Origin: Thuidium tamariscinum
Lineage: Eukaryota > Streptophyta > Bryopsida > Hypnales > Thuidiaceae
Assembly: GCA_947034885.2 (NCBI GenBank)
Contig: OX344754.2
Coordinates: forward strand, 11,763,501 to 11,827,500
DNA length: 64,000 nucleotides
Reading direction: 5' to 3'
Shown: positions 48,055 through 60,206 of the stretch, piece after piece
Numbering within the stretch: the first letter of the stretch is position 1
Layout of the letters: the number at the start of each line of letters is the position of its first letter
Made by a program: the position numbers and the translations under genes
Notes under the pieces: model-generated
Database searches by the model: none
What the model was told of the DNA's origin: nothing
The model's input: the letters and a program-made list of their open reading frames with translations, nothing else

Positions 48055-48519
48055 TAATATAACATTGTTTGCGAATGTAGCACGAGGCTTTCTTTTGCGT
48101 CCTTGAAAAAAGAAACCCAATCGTAGGGGCCATGTACCCTTGGTTTCGATGTACTTGTTCCTATATCAATGGAGTTTTTCCATTTGGTTAAAATAAATAA
48201 AAATATAAAAAATTGTCTTATTTATGGCTTGTCAACCAACTCCAACCTTTGAATTAATTTATAAGTCTCTTTCAAGTATTTATCAAAAAATTGTACCTTT
48301 CTCCTATAAGGCATGCTCCGTGGTTACGGCACCAGGATAGGACTAAATAAGCAAGGAGCACCAAAGTGCAAATTTTTTTTTATAAAAGTATTAGTAGTGG
48401 AACTTTCCATGAATCAAAGAAGGTTGTTGGTAACAGCACACCATGACTTGGTTATAATATGTTATGAAAGTTCTAAACCTGCAATGAAAAAAAAGCAATA
48501 AATACAAATACTGTAATGT

Positions 48520-48722
48520 CACTACAAGAGAAAGGGGTGTTTTAAGTATAGTCCTAATAATATAGTCTTTTAAGTAATGACCTTTAAGTAAGGTTTTTAG
48601 TAAAAATTTATTGAAAAGACTGTCTTTTTAGTAAAATTTTTATAAAAAATTTGCTTAGAAGTCATTACTTAAAAGACTATATTCCTAGGACTATACTTAA
48701 AATACCCCTTTCTTATGTGTAG
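48520..48722. mobile_element. CACTA-like MITE, about 203 bp
   Basis: The left end CACTACAAGAGAAAGGGGTG is followed by TTTTAAGTATAGTCCTAA. The right complement reads CTACACATAAGAAAGGGGTA followed by TTTTAAGTATAGTCCTAG, then ATATAGTCTTTTAAGTAATGA on both arms. Arms are about 60 bp and highly similar, but the outermost right bases have decayed, so no target duplication can be called. Confidence 0.75.
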
Positions 48723-49497
48723 GTTGCACTGTTGCATTGGGTATAGGCTTCAGGGCGGCCCTTGAAATTACACCCAAAGATGGGAGCCCAATGCTTGAGG
48801 GAGTAGTTTCAAAGGATGTCCCTTAAGGTGATGTCCAACCTTGCGTAAAGCATGAGGCATGTAACAATGTATAACACTATTTTTTACAAGTGATATAAAA
48901 GTGTCGTTACTTGGAAAGACTCCTCCAACAATGAATTCATTTTTTATGTGAACTGATGTGTATGGGAATCTCATGGCTAAGTGCTTAACACTAACAAATG
49001 ATTGAGCTTGATCTAATCGTGGCACATCTAGTGTACATTTGTGACCTTCCTAACAAGCTAATGTGATAGCAAAGCTTTTTGATTAAAAAACAAACATGCT
49101 AAGCCATGGGAACAATGTGGGGATATTATTTAAAAATTCTAATAATGAACCTTTATCTTCTTAATACAAGCGATAAACTTTATGTTGAATGATTAAAAAC
49201 CATACTCAATCAAGGGTCTAAAAGAAGGGCATCCTAATGCAAATGTGTCCCTATATTATGAAAAAAGGTTGTGCCTCTTCTCATCTAAAGAAAGACTCTC
49301 AATTGTCCTCAAGTGGACTCCATTTAGGTTGTGAAATCTTGGTGCCTTTGTGTTCAATGTTGCAATCAAATCAGTGTCACAATTAAGTTATACACTTCTT
49401 TCTCAACTCAAGTTCGGAAATTTTGAATACAAGCTTTTACTTGTCATATTCCTATTCAACAAAGATTATAACGGTAGCAGGTTCTGAAAGTGTTTAT
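48723..49497. other. Intergenic DNA
   Basis: No gene recognised; an ORF at 48768-49025 (-) has no known domain. Confidence 0.4.
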
Positions 49498-49803
49498 TAA
49501 TAGGCTCTAAAATGGAACACCTCCTTAAATGTACACTATTTATTCATGTTGCTTTTTCATAGCCTTCAGCAATGTACACACAATGTAGATTTTAGGAGAT
49601 CCTCCATTTTAGAGTTGCATGCCACTTCAACTTCAAAATTTTATAACTAATTCCAAAAAACTCCAAAAAACATGAAACGACTTGGGTTAGATGTCAACTC
49701 CACTTGTCTCTCAAAAAAATTTACTGATAAATATTTCAAGATGTTTCACCTCCCCCAAATTCAGTACCAGTCCTTAGATGCTCCATTTATGAACCTCCTA
49801 CCT
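49498..49803 (-). mobile_element. MITE, AAGGTAGGAGGTCC family (copy D)
   Basis: The right complement reads AGGTAGGAGGTTCATAAATGG followed by TA. The left end is eroded (AATAGGCTCTAAAATGG). The body contains AAACATGAAACGACTTGGG and TTAGATGTCAA, as in copies A and B. Confidence 0.7.
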
Positions 49804-50376
49804 TACCATTCTTTTGAACACTAGCAAAGTAGCAAGTGCCATGGGTTTCCATCACATTGGTTGAATGTACAGCACAGACTAGAGCATAGTCCTTGAATAC
49901 CAGAAATTAGGGTTAATGAACATCATATGATTACTTGGAATATTTCATCATCATGCATATTGAAAATGTGTATAAATGAGGCTAGTCATACAGTTGATTT
50001 GTACAGTCCCTGGATTATATATATGGCCTTCATTAACTTAACCCTGTAAAGATGGGCTGGTCTCCATGAAAATCATGCTTTTTGAAACTGTGTGAATCAT
50101 CTACTCTTTAAAAAATTCAAAAGTATTCATTGGAGACCAAATTACTATTCACGACCTCTCCCTTTTTGCACATAATTTGAAGGATGAACAACTGCAATTC
50201 TGTCATTTATAGGACACTTAGTGTTCACAGCGGCATTACAGGTTTAGCCTTGTTTTCTGCCTGATAATTGTGGTTTGCAACATCAACAAATAAGTTACAG
50301 GAATTCAGCAATTGATGAATCGCTCCAGTCTGTATTAGGAGCTTAATTTACCACCAGAAATTGTATCTAAGCTTAA

Positions 50377-51338
50377 CCCCTCACCGCCCAAGAGGACCAA
50401 AAGTGTCCATGCAGTCAGACTCAAAGTGCTGTAACTTTTGCATCCAATGTCCAAATTCATTGAAACTTGTTGGAAAAGTTGCGCATTTTAATCTAGTTCT
50501 TATGGAAGAAATTTCAAATCAATAAAAGACATATTGAGTTTTTGAGAGCCATTCAAAGTTCACAGGTTCATTTAGATGCAGCACACTGCATTGTGACGGC
50601 TGCAACTTTGGGGGATTGTATCTTTTTCATAAAATCTTTTTTTTTGATAAAATTTGTTGTGTTTTGTTCCTCTCAAGGTCTAGTTATTGTGCTAAAATTT
50701 TCATGCCAATCCAAGTTGTTTTGAATGTTTGAAAGCAATTCGAAGTTCAAAATCTAGACATTTTTGCATTTCAGTCAACTTTGGCGGCTTGTAACTTCTT
50801 CATACATGATTGCTTTTCAATAATATTTGTTGGAAAAGTTTCACTTACTAATCTATTTTGTGTGGCTAAAATTTCAGATCCATCTAAGACGTTTTGAGTG
50901 ACTGAGAAGCATTTTGGTAGAAGGAGCTTCAGCCACAGTTGTGATTTTTTCATCTTTTTTCACTGGTTTTTGACATTTCAAATCCATTTTTCAAACGAAA
51001 TGAGTGATTTTTATGTTTTTTTTCTCCCACAGAAGTGTTTATATTATGGTTTTGAATCACTTTGTAGTTTAATGTTTTTTCATCGGAGTTGGTTTAGAAA
51101 TCCAATTTCACCTCCAAATGTGTTTTTAAGAAAATTTCAGCACCTTTTTTGAACACTAAAACATTATAATCTTTCAATCTATACGGTCAAATGACCCCAA
51201 ATTTGTTCCACACCATCTAAAAGATGCACACTACAAGATTGTACGGTTGAGATCTGCATACCTTACTCTAATTTTGACTTTTCAGACTTGCAAAGGCAGG
51301 CAGTTTTTAAGCATGGTTGGACCTTGGGCGGTGAGGGG
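50377..51338. mobile_element. TTAA-flanked element, 962 bp (piggyBac-like)
   Basis: TTAA at 50373-50376 and 51339-51342. Perfect 16-bp terminal inverted repeats CCCCTCACCGCCCAAG. The interior is AT-rich with only short ORFs (for example 50898-51152), none resembling a transposase, so it is non-autonomous. Repeated internal words (GTTGGAAAAGTT) occur several times. Confidence 0.8.
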
Positions 51339-51637
51339 TTAAGTTATGAGGGATACCTGGAAGCATGATTTGTTGGAACAGCAGTACTTGCAAGTTTTCT
51401 TTGGGTTTTTTAAAGATGAAGAAAGGCAAGTTCCATTTAAAGAGCTCCCACCATCACCAAGCAAAAGCTGATGAAAGTTCTGGTCCAGCCCAAATTTAAA
51501 AGAAAGTCCCAAGCCAAGGCCTTTTGAAACAGGGGCTCAAGGCTTCTGAATTGGGGATGACAGCATTGGATTGGTTGGAAGAAGATTTGAAGGTCATCAA
51601 TTATAAAATTCAATGAACATACCCGTGCAATAGAGAC

Positions 51638-51874
51638 CATGGTTGCTAGTATGTGAGCATAGAAGTGTGAGCTCATGAGCCTCAAAGATGTTGCAGCTAT
51701 AGTATAGGTGCTTATATTGTAGAAACCTTCTATGAAAAGAGTATATTTATATTATAGGTACCTATATTATAGGTGTTTTTACTGTAAACACCTTTAAAGG
51801 TGGTAGTATATCTACTTATACACATATTAAAAGCTCACATGCTCACATGTTCATGCTCACACACTAGCATCGTT
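51638..51874. mobile_element. MULE-like MITE, 237 bp, TSD GCAATAGAGAC
   Basis: An 11-bp direct repeat GCAATAGAGAC flanks it (51627-51637, 51875-51885). Ends are CATGGTTGCTAGTATGTGAGC and complement AACGATGCTAGTGTGTGAGC. Same family as 26444-26679. Confidence 0.85.
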
Positions 51875-52236
51875 GCAATAGAGACTAATAATAATAATAA
51901 TTCAAATGGGAGTTACTACCTACAAATCCTAATGTAATGTTGATATTTGGTATTTAGGAATTGAATGCCTACTTTTAGTTGAATGCTTGATTGTAAGGTC
52001 CCATTTTTAATTGCATAGAATGAACAAAATATAGGTAGTGTGTCTTCCTACCTTAAAAACATTAAAGCTGAAACGATCATGGTCTTTTTTCATCAAAAAA
52101 CATACTCAAAACTATCATTCTATTGCAAGGAGGGTAAATTGAATTTGAATATAGTTTTTGAGGCATATTTATAACTATAGGATCTTGCACTAGACTAGTA
52201 TGAGGATGTGTAGAAGACAATTAGGTGCCATAATAG

Positions 52237-52526
52237 TATAAGAGGATTTTCGGGTCCCCTCAAAGACTGTTTCAGGGCCGTTCGCTAAAATTGTTTCCAC
52301 TGTAAGTTTGAATTTTTGAATTTTGAAAAAAAAAACTAAAATTAAAATTATTCAAAAATTAATTAATTTTTTAAAGTTCATTAAAATAATTAATTGATTG
52401 ATATTTTCTGATGTGGCAATCGCCTGACCACATCAACATGCTAATGTGTTAATGTTTCCAACATTCCAATAACATTCCCAACGTCTGGGAACTCGTAGTC
52501 TTCCAAAATGGCTAGAAATCCTCTTA
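52237..52526. mobile_element. Short inverted-repeat element, ATAAGAGGATTT ends
   Basis: The left end ATAAGAGGATTTTCGGG is followed by ACTGTTTCAGGGCCGTTC; the right complement reads ATAAGAGGATTTCTAG. An inner CTGACCACATCA resembles the ACCACGTCA of 10370-10707 and CCGACCATGT of 63404-63704. Non-coding. Confidence 0.5.
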
Positions 52527-53825
52527 TGATTTTTTATTTTTTATTTTTTTTAAATTTTAAAAAAATCATTGGGACTATTTGGCCAACACTAGTAGCACCT
52601 CACTTTTCTTTAATTCAATGGTCCTTTAGGGGTTGACAACTATTATTTGCATGATTTTCCATTCTTTAAACATAACTTGCAATATTTTCGTATTTTCTTG
52701 ACACCTAAAGTCCCATTGTCTTGTCAAGGAATAAAATGGATTTTGGATATGTTCCTATAGTCTCAGTATTTGTTGTGATTTTTTTTTTAAATTGGAAGAA
52801 GGTAGAAAAACACATTAGCTTTCTAAAAATATAATTTTTATTTCAATTGGTACATGAATGCAAAAGTTATGATACAAGAAGCCCAAATTTTAGTTTGGCA
52901 AGAATAGAACTCCTCAAAAAGCTTTAAAAAAAATTTAATTTTTTTTGTATAGGTTGCATTTTTATCTAAATGGGAAGCTTTAATTCATTCTATTTGAATT
53001 TGTTATACAACAGTTATAGACAATTTTAATCTTGGGGCAATTAAAGCATCTTCTTGAATAAGAACTTGTAGGTATCATTTTGAAGCTCACCTTTAATAAT
53101 TTGTCAAAAAAATTAATGAATAAAAATCTCTTGCTAGAAGAATATTATTGTTGAGATTTGTGTGTTTCAATTCCATATTAGAACTGTTAACAATATACTT
53201 ATATTGAACAAATTTTTAATAAGTGAAAACTAAATGTGTTTTTTGAATTTTTGGCCTAGACTCTCAAATCAATTCATCATCAAATAAAATTAGAAATTCA
53301 AAATCAATAGTGCAAAAAATTCAGTAAAGAAGGCTTGAAGCCAATAAATGTAGTCGAGCAAGGTATGAAAAATCTTTTTTATCTTCTTTAAATGCAAATA
53401 TCTTCTTTCTACAAGGTCAGAGTTTTTGAAATTTCTTCCACACATTCTTATGCTAGATTAGTACAAGATCCTTTAGTTAGATATGTAAATAAAACATTAA
53501 CATTTGTTTATTTGCTATTTGCTATAGAAATGGCAATTTCTAATCATCCATAATGGAAAGGTCTTAGGACTTTGGAGGTTAAAATAAAGTCATTCTAATG
53601 GGAAAATATTCAATCAATTTGTATTGAGAAATATAATTCCTTGTTCATATATTATTTTATAAATTTAATAGATTTCCAACAATTATTTTTTCTATTTTCT
53701 AATTCTATATCAATCAAAAGTTATAAACTTACTTGCCTAGTTTTCCAATCACATTGAAGATGGTCTAAAATACACTAATTCTAAAATACATTGTGAGATT
53801 GATTGATCACTAGCAACTCACTTAA

Positions 53826-54742
53826 CCCCTAAGGACCAAGTTGCATTTTTTTCAACATAAAATTTTGGTAATTCACTACAAATGGAGTTTTATTTTATTT
53901 TTTGAAATTTTCACACATGTAGATTTAGAATATCTTTGAAGCACAACAATTTTCGTAACTTTTGACTGCATAGTTAAAAATTATTGTATGATATGTACTT
54001 CTTTTTCCTAATTGGGTAGTCTGAATAGATTTTGAAAACCAATTTTTTGGGAAACAAAATTTGAAATTGGTTTTGTTGATTTTCATATTTGCGAAACACT
54101 TTGAATCATTTCATTTTGAATAATGAGATAGAAATTTAAATTTTTTTTTGTTGGTAATTATAGACCCTCTATACTAAAATAAAATATAAACATTTTTGGT
54201 GAAAATCTAGTCATGAAATTCAAGGCAAGTTGGCTAAATAGTTGAAAATTTTCTAGTCATTTGGAATTGTACAACATATAGGAAAAAAATAATAAGTAGA
54301 ACAAAGTAGGTAATGACTCAAAATACTAAATTGTTGATCATTTAATTATGGAATTGAAAAGAGACAATCCCAATCGGGTTGTAATGTTATTATAAATAAT
54401 CCAATTTCTATGGTTTCATAATTCAAAAAATTATAAAAGTTGAGTTAAATAAAATTTTATTTTGTATGGAGAGTCCATATGGTGCCCACAAACAAAAATT
54501 CCTTATAGCTCTCATCTCATTAAATGATTCAAATTGTTCTACAAATTTGAAAATCTACAAAATCAATTTCAAATTTTGTTTTTAAAAAAATGATTATTTT
54601 ATATTTGCCTAGGCTAGGGATAAAAGTTATATATCATAGGATAAATTTTTAACCATGTAGTCAAAAGTCATGAAAATTATTGCACCGTAAAAACTAAAAA
54701 CTCCATTTGTAGTGAAGTACTCAAAATTTGGTCCCTTAGGGG
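53826..54742. mobile_element. TTAA-flanked foldback element, 917 bp
   Basis: TTAA at 53822-53825 and 54743-54746. The ends CCCCTAAGGACCAA and complement CCCCTAAGGGACCAA open arms of about 300 bp. The arms pair imperfectly (CACTACAAATGGAGTTTT, ACTTTTGACTACATGGTT versus ACTTTTGACTGCATAGTT, CAAAATTTGAAATTG). Internal sequence overlaps the 9600 and 55010 repeat family. No transposase. Confidence 0.75.
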
Positions 54743-55006
54743 TTAACAACCATATAGAATTATCCCACATTTGTATGTTGTATTACATATGGATTCCATA
54801 TAACATCAACATTTAGTATGTATATGGAAAATTTTGTTAAAATGGCAATATTTCATATGCCATTTTTGAAACCACGCAATCTAAATGAAAAATTGACATC
54901 TAGGATTGGTATGGATTTTCAAACACATGTAATTCATTTAGATTTCAGATTATTGTACAGTTTGAATTGTAAAAAGTGTCAAAGTAATGGAATTTTGATA
55001 TTTTAA

Positions 55007-55590
55007 CCCTTGAAGCCCTAAATTGCATTTTTTTTGGCAATATAGCAATTTCGGGCAGCTCATTGTAAGTGAAGTTTTTTTTAATTTTTTTCTTTGAAAT
55101 TTCTACAAATTTTTTTCCCCTAGGGGCTTTAAGGCCCAATAACTTTAATAACTTTTGACTACATGGTTGAAAAGTTATGGCATGACATGTTTTTTTTTAA
55201 TTTGGCGGGTAGTCCGAGCAACTAAAAAAACTTCTTTAGAAACGATTTTATTAAAAAACAAAAAACATTTAATTGATTTATTAGATTTATATCTATGTAG
55301 AAAGATTTGAATCATTCCATTTTTATTAATGAAATGAAAGTTAGGAGAAGTTTTAGTTTGAGGTAGTTTGCAGGTACTAGTTTAGTAGTTATAGAATCTC
55401 TATTCTCTAAAATAAATTTGAAATTCTTTATTTAATTCAATTTTTAATATTTTTGAAAAACAATTAAAATATTGGGTGAAGATTGTTTATTACAATATTA
55501 CAAACGTTGGAATCAATATTTTTCATTTCCATAAATAAATTGTTCACAATTAAGTATTTTGAATCATTTTCTACTTCTTTCTACTTACTA
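55007..55590 (+). repeat. Dispersed repeat with TTAACCC end, partner of 9600-10150
   Basis: TTAA at 55003-55006, then CCCTTGAAGCCCTAAATTGC. About 580 bp align in order with 9600-10150, including TGACTACATGGTT and GTATTTTGAATCATTTTCTAC. No matching right terminus was found. Confidence 0.65.
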
Positions 55591-55599
55591 TTTTTTTCC

Positions 55600-58556
55600 T
55601 ATATGATTTGAAATTTTTTGAGCATCTAGTGAACTTGCATAGAAGATTGAATTCAAAGAGTGTTGACCATTTTGAACATTTTTCCATACAAATGTGACCT
55701 TGTAAAGTGCTCTTGCCTGAGTTTCTGCTAAGATTAAAAAAGAAGATTTTTGTCAATTCAAATGCTAATATTTTGTTATCTACAATTCTATATGGTGAGA
55801 TTTTTTGAAATTTTTTCCACATCTTCTCAAACCACCTTATAATAGGAGGCTCATAAAGCGTCCATCTAAGGATAGAGAGACCCTTGCAAAAGATAGTATG
55901 CAAGTTAGTGGGGTGTGCTTGATTTCGGTGGATAGAGAAGTAAAGGGTAGTTCTAATACAAGTAAAATCAGAATGAATAAAGTGGAATTTAATGAAGCAA
56001 AAGTGCATAGATATCTATTATTTCTCATAGGTTGCAAAAATTCTCAGTTGCAACATGGCTTTCAATAGAGCAAGTAAGTCTAAGAAGTGATCAAGGTAGA
56101 CTCGTAGAGGTGCACAATGTACATAAAAGTCCAAATGGTGTCCACATGAAATCAAAACTGGAGTGGTCTTCCCTTTCATTTGTTTAAAAAAACAAACCAA
56201 AGTGGTCTACATATTAGATGGAAATTGTGCATGTGAAACCATATTCTCTCATAATGGAGCCGCCACTATTACAAAAATTATTATTTTTCAGAAGGTTATT
56301 TTCACCAATAATGGATTAATGGAAGTAAGAACCAGTCATTGGATTACTAGTAGTCACCTTGTCAAGAGTCAAAACCAAGCATAAGGAACCCACATCTTCT
56401 CTCCACACAAACATTGCTTCATTTAAAAACTTCTAAACATTGTTTCTTTGCCTTCCCTAGGGACAACCAGACAACTCCAAATGACCAAGCGCTTTTTGAG
56501 CCTCCTACCATACTACAAGGTCCTACAATTACATCTATCATTAAAAAAAAATTCTAAACTTTTGCACTTGTATTAGAAATCACAGTTTTTTTAGTGTTTT
56601 TGGTGAAAACAGCATAGTCAAAAACTTGTACAGGTTGACGTAATTCGCCATGTATTTTGTATACCCATGTCAAAGTTCTCTTTTTGATTAGGGGTGTGGG
56701 TGGGCAAATGAAGTGTTTTCTTTTTCTATTTTTTGTTTTCGGTTTTTAAAATTATTATTATTTTTTTAATCTTACTTTTTTTCAATTTGCAGAGCTGGAT
56801 AATTTAATGATAAGATCTGTGTGTATGCCCCTTTTTAATGGGATAGCATTAACTATCCTTCAAAGACACACTACGTTAAAAGAAAAGCATGCTTGTCGTG
56901 CTCTTCACAGCATCGATCGATCAGTATAATTGCTGGTCAAGTCCGTCGTCAACCCGGGAGGAGCTGAAGTCCTCAAAAGCCACTGGAAGAGTAAACAGAA
57001 ACCAACGGGATCAAAGAAAAAGCAATACGGATTACGCAGTCCTCCGAAACTGGCCAATTGACCACTCACCGTTTTATTTTAATTTTCTAATTTTGATTCC
57101 TATTCCTAAAAGCAACAGGAAGGAGCTCCAGGAAGTGGCCATGTTTGTCCCTTTCCTCAGTATCTGCAAATAGTAAGAACTCTCCCCCAGTGGCCTGGCA
57201 GTCCCCCCCAACCCAGCGCCGATGCCAACCTCGTCGAACCTCGTCGACCATCGTCGATCTGAATCCAACCAAATAAATGCGGTGGCTCTCGTCAGTTGGG
57301 TTTCCCACCAAAAGATCGACGACCATTAATGACTCCGGGTTCGTCTTGCGTTTCCCCTTCCCACAATATGGCGTATCATTGGAGTTCCGTGGTGCCTTGC
57401 TTTCCCCGGTCTTGATGTCGCCCAGCCCATGCCAATCACGTCGGGTAATATTGGCAGCCGTTGCGGTAGCCTAGTTGGCGTCCTCGGTGTCAGATCGATA
57501 GCCAAGTGGGAACCCATGCCGTACTCCGACTGAGAGGACGGAGGACGGAGGAGGAGGAGGGAAGTGGTTCCCCTGTCGATCCAGTTCGGTTCGTTTGTTT
57601 AATTTCCTGAGTGCTAGATTGAGACTGAGGGCACATGGCAGGTACCGGGGCCTGAGATGTCCGAGTCGATCGAGACGGGATCCAGTCCACTCCCCCGAGT
57701 GGGAAGAGCGCAACGTACGTCTGCTTTTGAATTCGCTGGGCAGTACGTCGTCAGTCAGTTGTGCCGCATAATTCATGGCCATCATGTCCAAGTGCACATG
57801 CTCCCTTTTCTTATTCGGATCGACCTTTCCAGCACGCTCTTTGATTCCTAGGTACTTCGGTGGGGTAGCGCATATATGCGGCGCAGTCTGAGCTAAGTGC
57901 TACTTCGGGAGTTCGAGACATTAGGTCTAACTCGCGCGGGGCTCGAACTGATCATCGGCTTGGAAGCAATCTAAAAGGTCTGCACTTCAGGCAGAGCGAG
58001 CACGTACCGTACCAATTCGACCCTGTTGATAAGAACTGCAAATGGGTTCAGGTTGTTCAGTTGAAAGTCTCAACTTCGGCACGGTGTGCATGCGCTAGCA
58101 AGCTTTTTGGACCGGGAGATCGAGCTAGTAGTACCCAAGCAAGCAATTTGGGTGGCGTGTGATCATGGTCTGAGAACGATTCGATGGAACTGGCATATGT
58201 GAATGTGGACGGGATCGATTCAGCTAGCTAGCTAGACAGTTGGGGGTGATCGAATGAGCCAGAGCTAGCTTGTTCAAGAATTCGATACTGACCTCACTCT
58301 CTCGTTCAAGCTAGAAAACGTGAGATGTTAGGGATTCTGGGATGTGGATAATCTTTGCGATTCATGGTGATCGAATGGAACTGGCGTTGCCGCAGTAGTG
58401 AAATTTCTTGAAGCTAAGTTTGAGATGTGGAGGATCCGGCATGCGCCTGCACGTTTGCACTCTGCAACAACAGGCTAGGGTGGTGGGGAGATCCTCGCTC
58501 ATGGTGGTCGGAATAGCTGCGAACTTTAATTCCAGGGTCGTGATCAAGATCGATCG
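55600..58556. other. Intergenic, grading into GC-richer 5' flank
   Basis: 55.6-56.9 kb is AT-rich with no gene. From about 56.9 kb the sequence is GC-richer with many CG dinucleotides (TCGTCGA, GATCGATCG, GCTAGCTAGCTAG). It probably holds the promoter and 5' leader of the gene at 58557. ORFs on both strands here show no domains. Confidence 0.45.
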
Positions 58557-60206
58557 ATGTATGAAACTGCAGGGAAACCGCCGCGGATCAGTCAGCTGGC
58601 GATCCGCAAGTCACCCAGCCTGCCGATGCTTGATATCGCCATCATCGGCGCCGACGCGTCCACCGAAAGCTTCTCGAAATGCCCGCTGTCGTCGGGTCGC
58701 AAGTCGCTCCCGACGACTCCCTTGCTGCACCGTAAGCTCAAATCCGTGGCCTCCTTGTGCGGGGGAATTGTAGTCTGCACCATGGTGCTCTTCGTCCTCG
58801 TCGCGCTCGATCCGTCCAAGGTCGCCGACGAGCCATGGCGGGGTGGTCCCCGGATGCGCGTCTCGCTTCCGAATTATCGACATTGGTCGAACCACGTGAA
58901 CGCGACTGAAAGGGATCCACTGCGGGATGGGATCCCGGAAACCTCTGAATTCGAATCTGGAGCTGCGTTGGAAGGCATGGGCATGCTGTTCCGGCGCGGG
59001 ACACGCGGGATGCCACAACTAGTCGTAGCTCATCTCGCAGAATCCACGAGCGTGGATGAGCTTCGTCTCTTCCTGCGCGGATTGCACAGAAGCGGAGTAC
59101 CAGCTCACGCCGACGTCGTGCTCCTCTTCCCGTTTCGACCCATCGCGACGGAGTTTCTGGCCGTCATTCGCGACGAGGACAGTTTCTTCCAGAAGCTTGT
59201 CGCGAGCGAATCATCTCAAGCTCGAGCGCCGGACGCGCCCATGGTGAGCCTTTTCAATCGAGGCGCGTACACGCGCACCCCACCACCAGTGGCGGCCGAG
59301 CTCACGAACGTGCGCCTGGATTCCATTTGGGGCCGTCGCCACAACGATACGACGCACCCAAGCTCAAAAAAATTTGAAGCTCCCGATTTGCAACCCACCG
59401 TGATTGCGCACGAAGTAGTCGACGAAACTCCACATTACGGCGCGGTCGTCGGGTTCGACGTCCAGGAGCTCGACCCTGACGACGCCCTCAGCGGGTTTCT
59501 TCAGTCCCCGCCCATGCATCTCCGTCGCTGGGTGTGCTACCAAATGTTACTCGGCATGGTGCGGCACAAGTACCGTCACGTGCTTGTCACGGAAGTCACG
59601 GGCGTTGTGATCCTCAGTGACGCGCTTCTGGCGAATCTGAAGAAGAAAGACGGCAGTCAGCTGCACCTTTACGCTACTGCCCAAACGTGGTCGCAGCCTT
59701 CGCATTCGAATTCCTCCACGAATTCAACCATGATGGAAGTTGTGTATGGCTCAGGGATTTGGAACTCTCTAGAAGACGACGAGAAGAAGATGAAGGTGAT
59801 CACCACGGGTGTGATTCTCGGCGGAGTTCGTCCTGTTCGCATCGTGACCGCGGCTATGGCGACGGAGATTGTGCGCGTGGCGCTGTTGCGGAAGAGCAGG
59901 GAGTGTTTTGGTGATGAAGCGTTATTGAGTTACTTGGTGCATAAAAGCTCGGCATTGGGGAGGAAAGTGGCATCGCATTTGCACATGCATGAGAGTGGAA
60001 CGTCTGCCGTGAATCTGTTGCCGTCGTCTTTGGAGTTTTTTCGCAAGAATGAGAGCCGGTTCGCGGTTATTCAGGGATTGCAAAATGAGAGCGTTTCGGA
60101 AAAACAGAGGAAGAAAATGCTGGAGTCGTTGTGGAGGGATATTTGCCAGGCACAGAGTGACCGTGAGGTTTACACAGATTGCTCCACGGAGGCGGAAACG
60201 ATTTAA
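58557..60206 (+). CDS. Type II membrane protein, plant-specific, glycosyltransferase-like
   Basis: Intronless frame of 549 aa, GC-rich relative to the window. A Ser/Pro-rich, basic N terminus (1-62) is followed by one hydrophobic span at about 64-85 (SVASLCGGIVVCTMVLFVLVAL) and a long lumenal-type domain, the layout of Golgi type II enzymes. Conserved-looking blocks include LVVAHLAESTSVDELRLFLR, LHRSGVPAHADVVLLFP, the LDPDDALSGFL region, LRRWVCYQMLLG and YRHVLVTEVTGVVILSD. The last recalls nucleotide-sugar-domain cores where an acidic pair binds metal, but no clear DxD is present. I recall uncharacterised land-plant proteins of this pattern (possibly DUF7780) and cannot name a substrate. The start could also be the ATG at 58626, which would keep the membrane span. 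GAT CGA TCG precedes the chosen start. Confidence 0.8.
   Translation: MYETAGKPPRISQLAIRKSPSLPMLDIAIIGADASTESFSKCPLSSGRKSLPTTPLLHRKLKSVASLCGGIVVCTMVLFVLVALDPSKVADEPWRGGPRMRVSLPNYRHWSNHVNATERDPLRDGIPETSEFESGAALEGMGMLFRRGTRGMPQLVVAHLAESTSVDELRLFLRGLHRSGVPAHADVVLLFPFRPIATEFLAVIRDEDSFFQKLVASESSQARAPDAPMVSLFNRGAYTRTPPPVAAELTNVRLDSIWGRRHNDTTHPSSKKFEAPDLQPTVIAHEVVDETPHYGAVVGFDVQELDPDDALSGFLQSPPMHLRRWVCYQMLLGMVRHKYRHVLVTEVTGVVILSDALLANLKKKDGSQLHLYATAQTWSQPSHSNSSTNSTMMEVVYGSGIWNSLEDDEKKMKVITTGVILGGVRPVRIVTAAMATEIVRVALLRKSRECFGDEALLSYLVHKSSALGRKVASHLHMHESGTSAVNLLPSSLEFFRKNESRFAVIQGLQNESVSEKQRKKMLESLWRDICQAQSDREVYTDCSTEAETI

Noticed and set aside
57074..57797. Several overlapping ORFs in the GC-rich flank
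   Set aside because: GC-rich, stop-poor DNA gives open frames on both strands; no family pattern.
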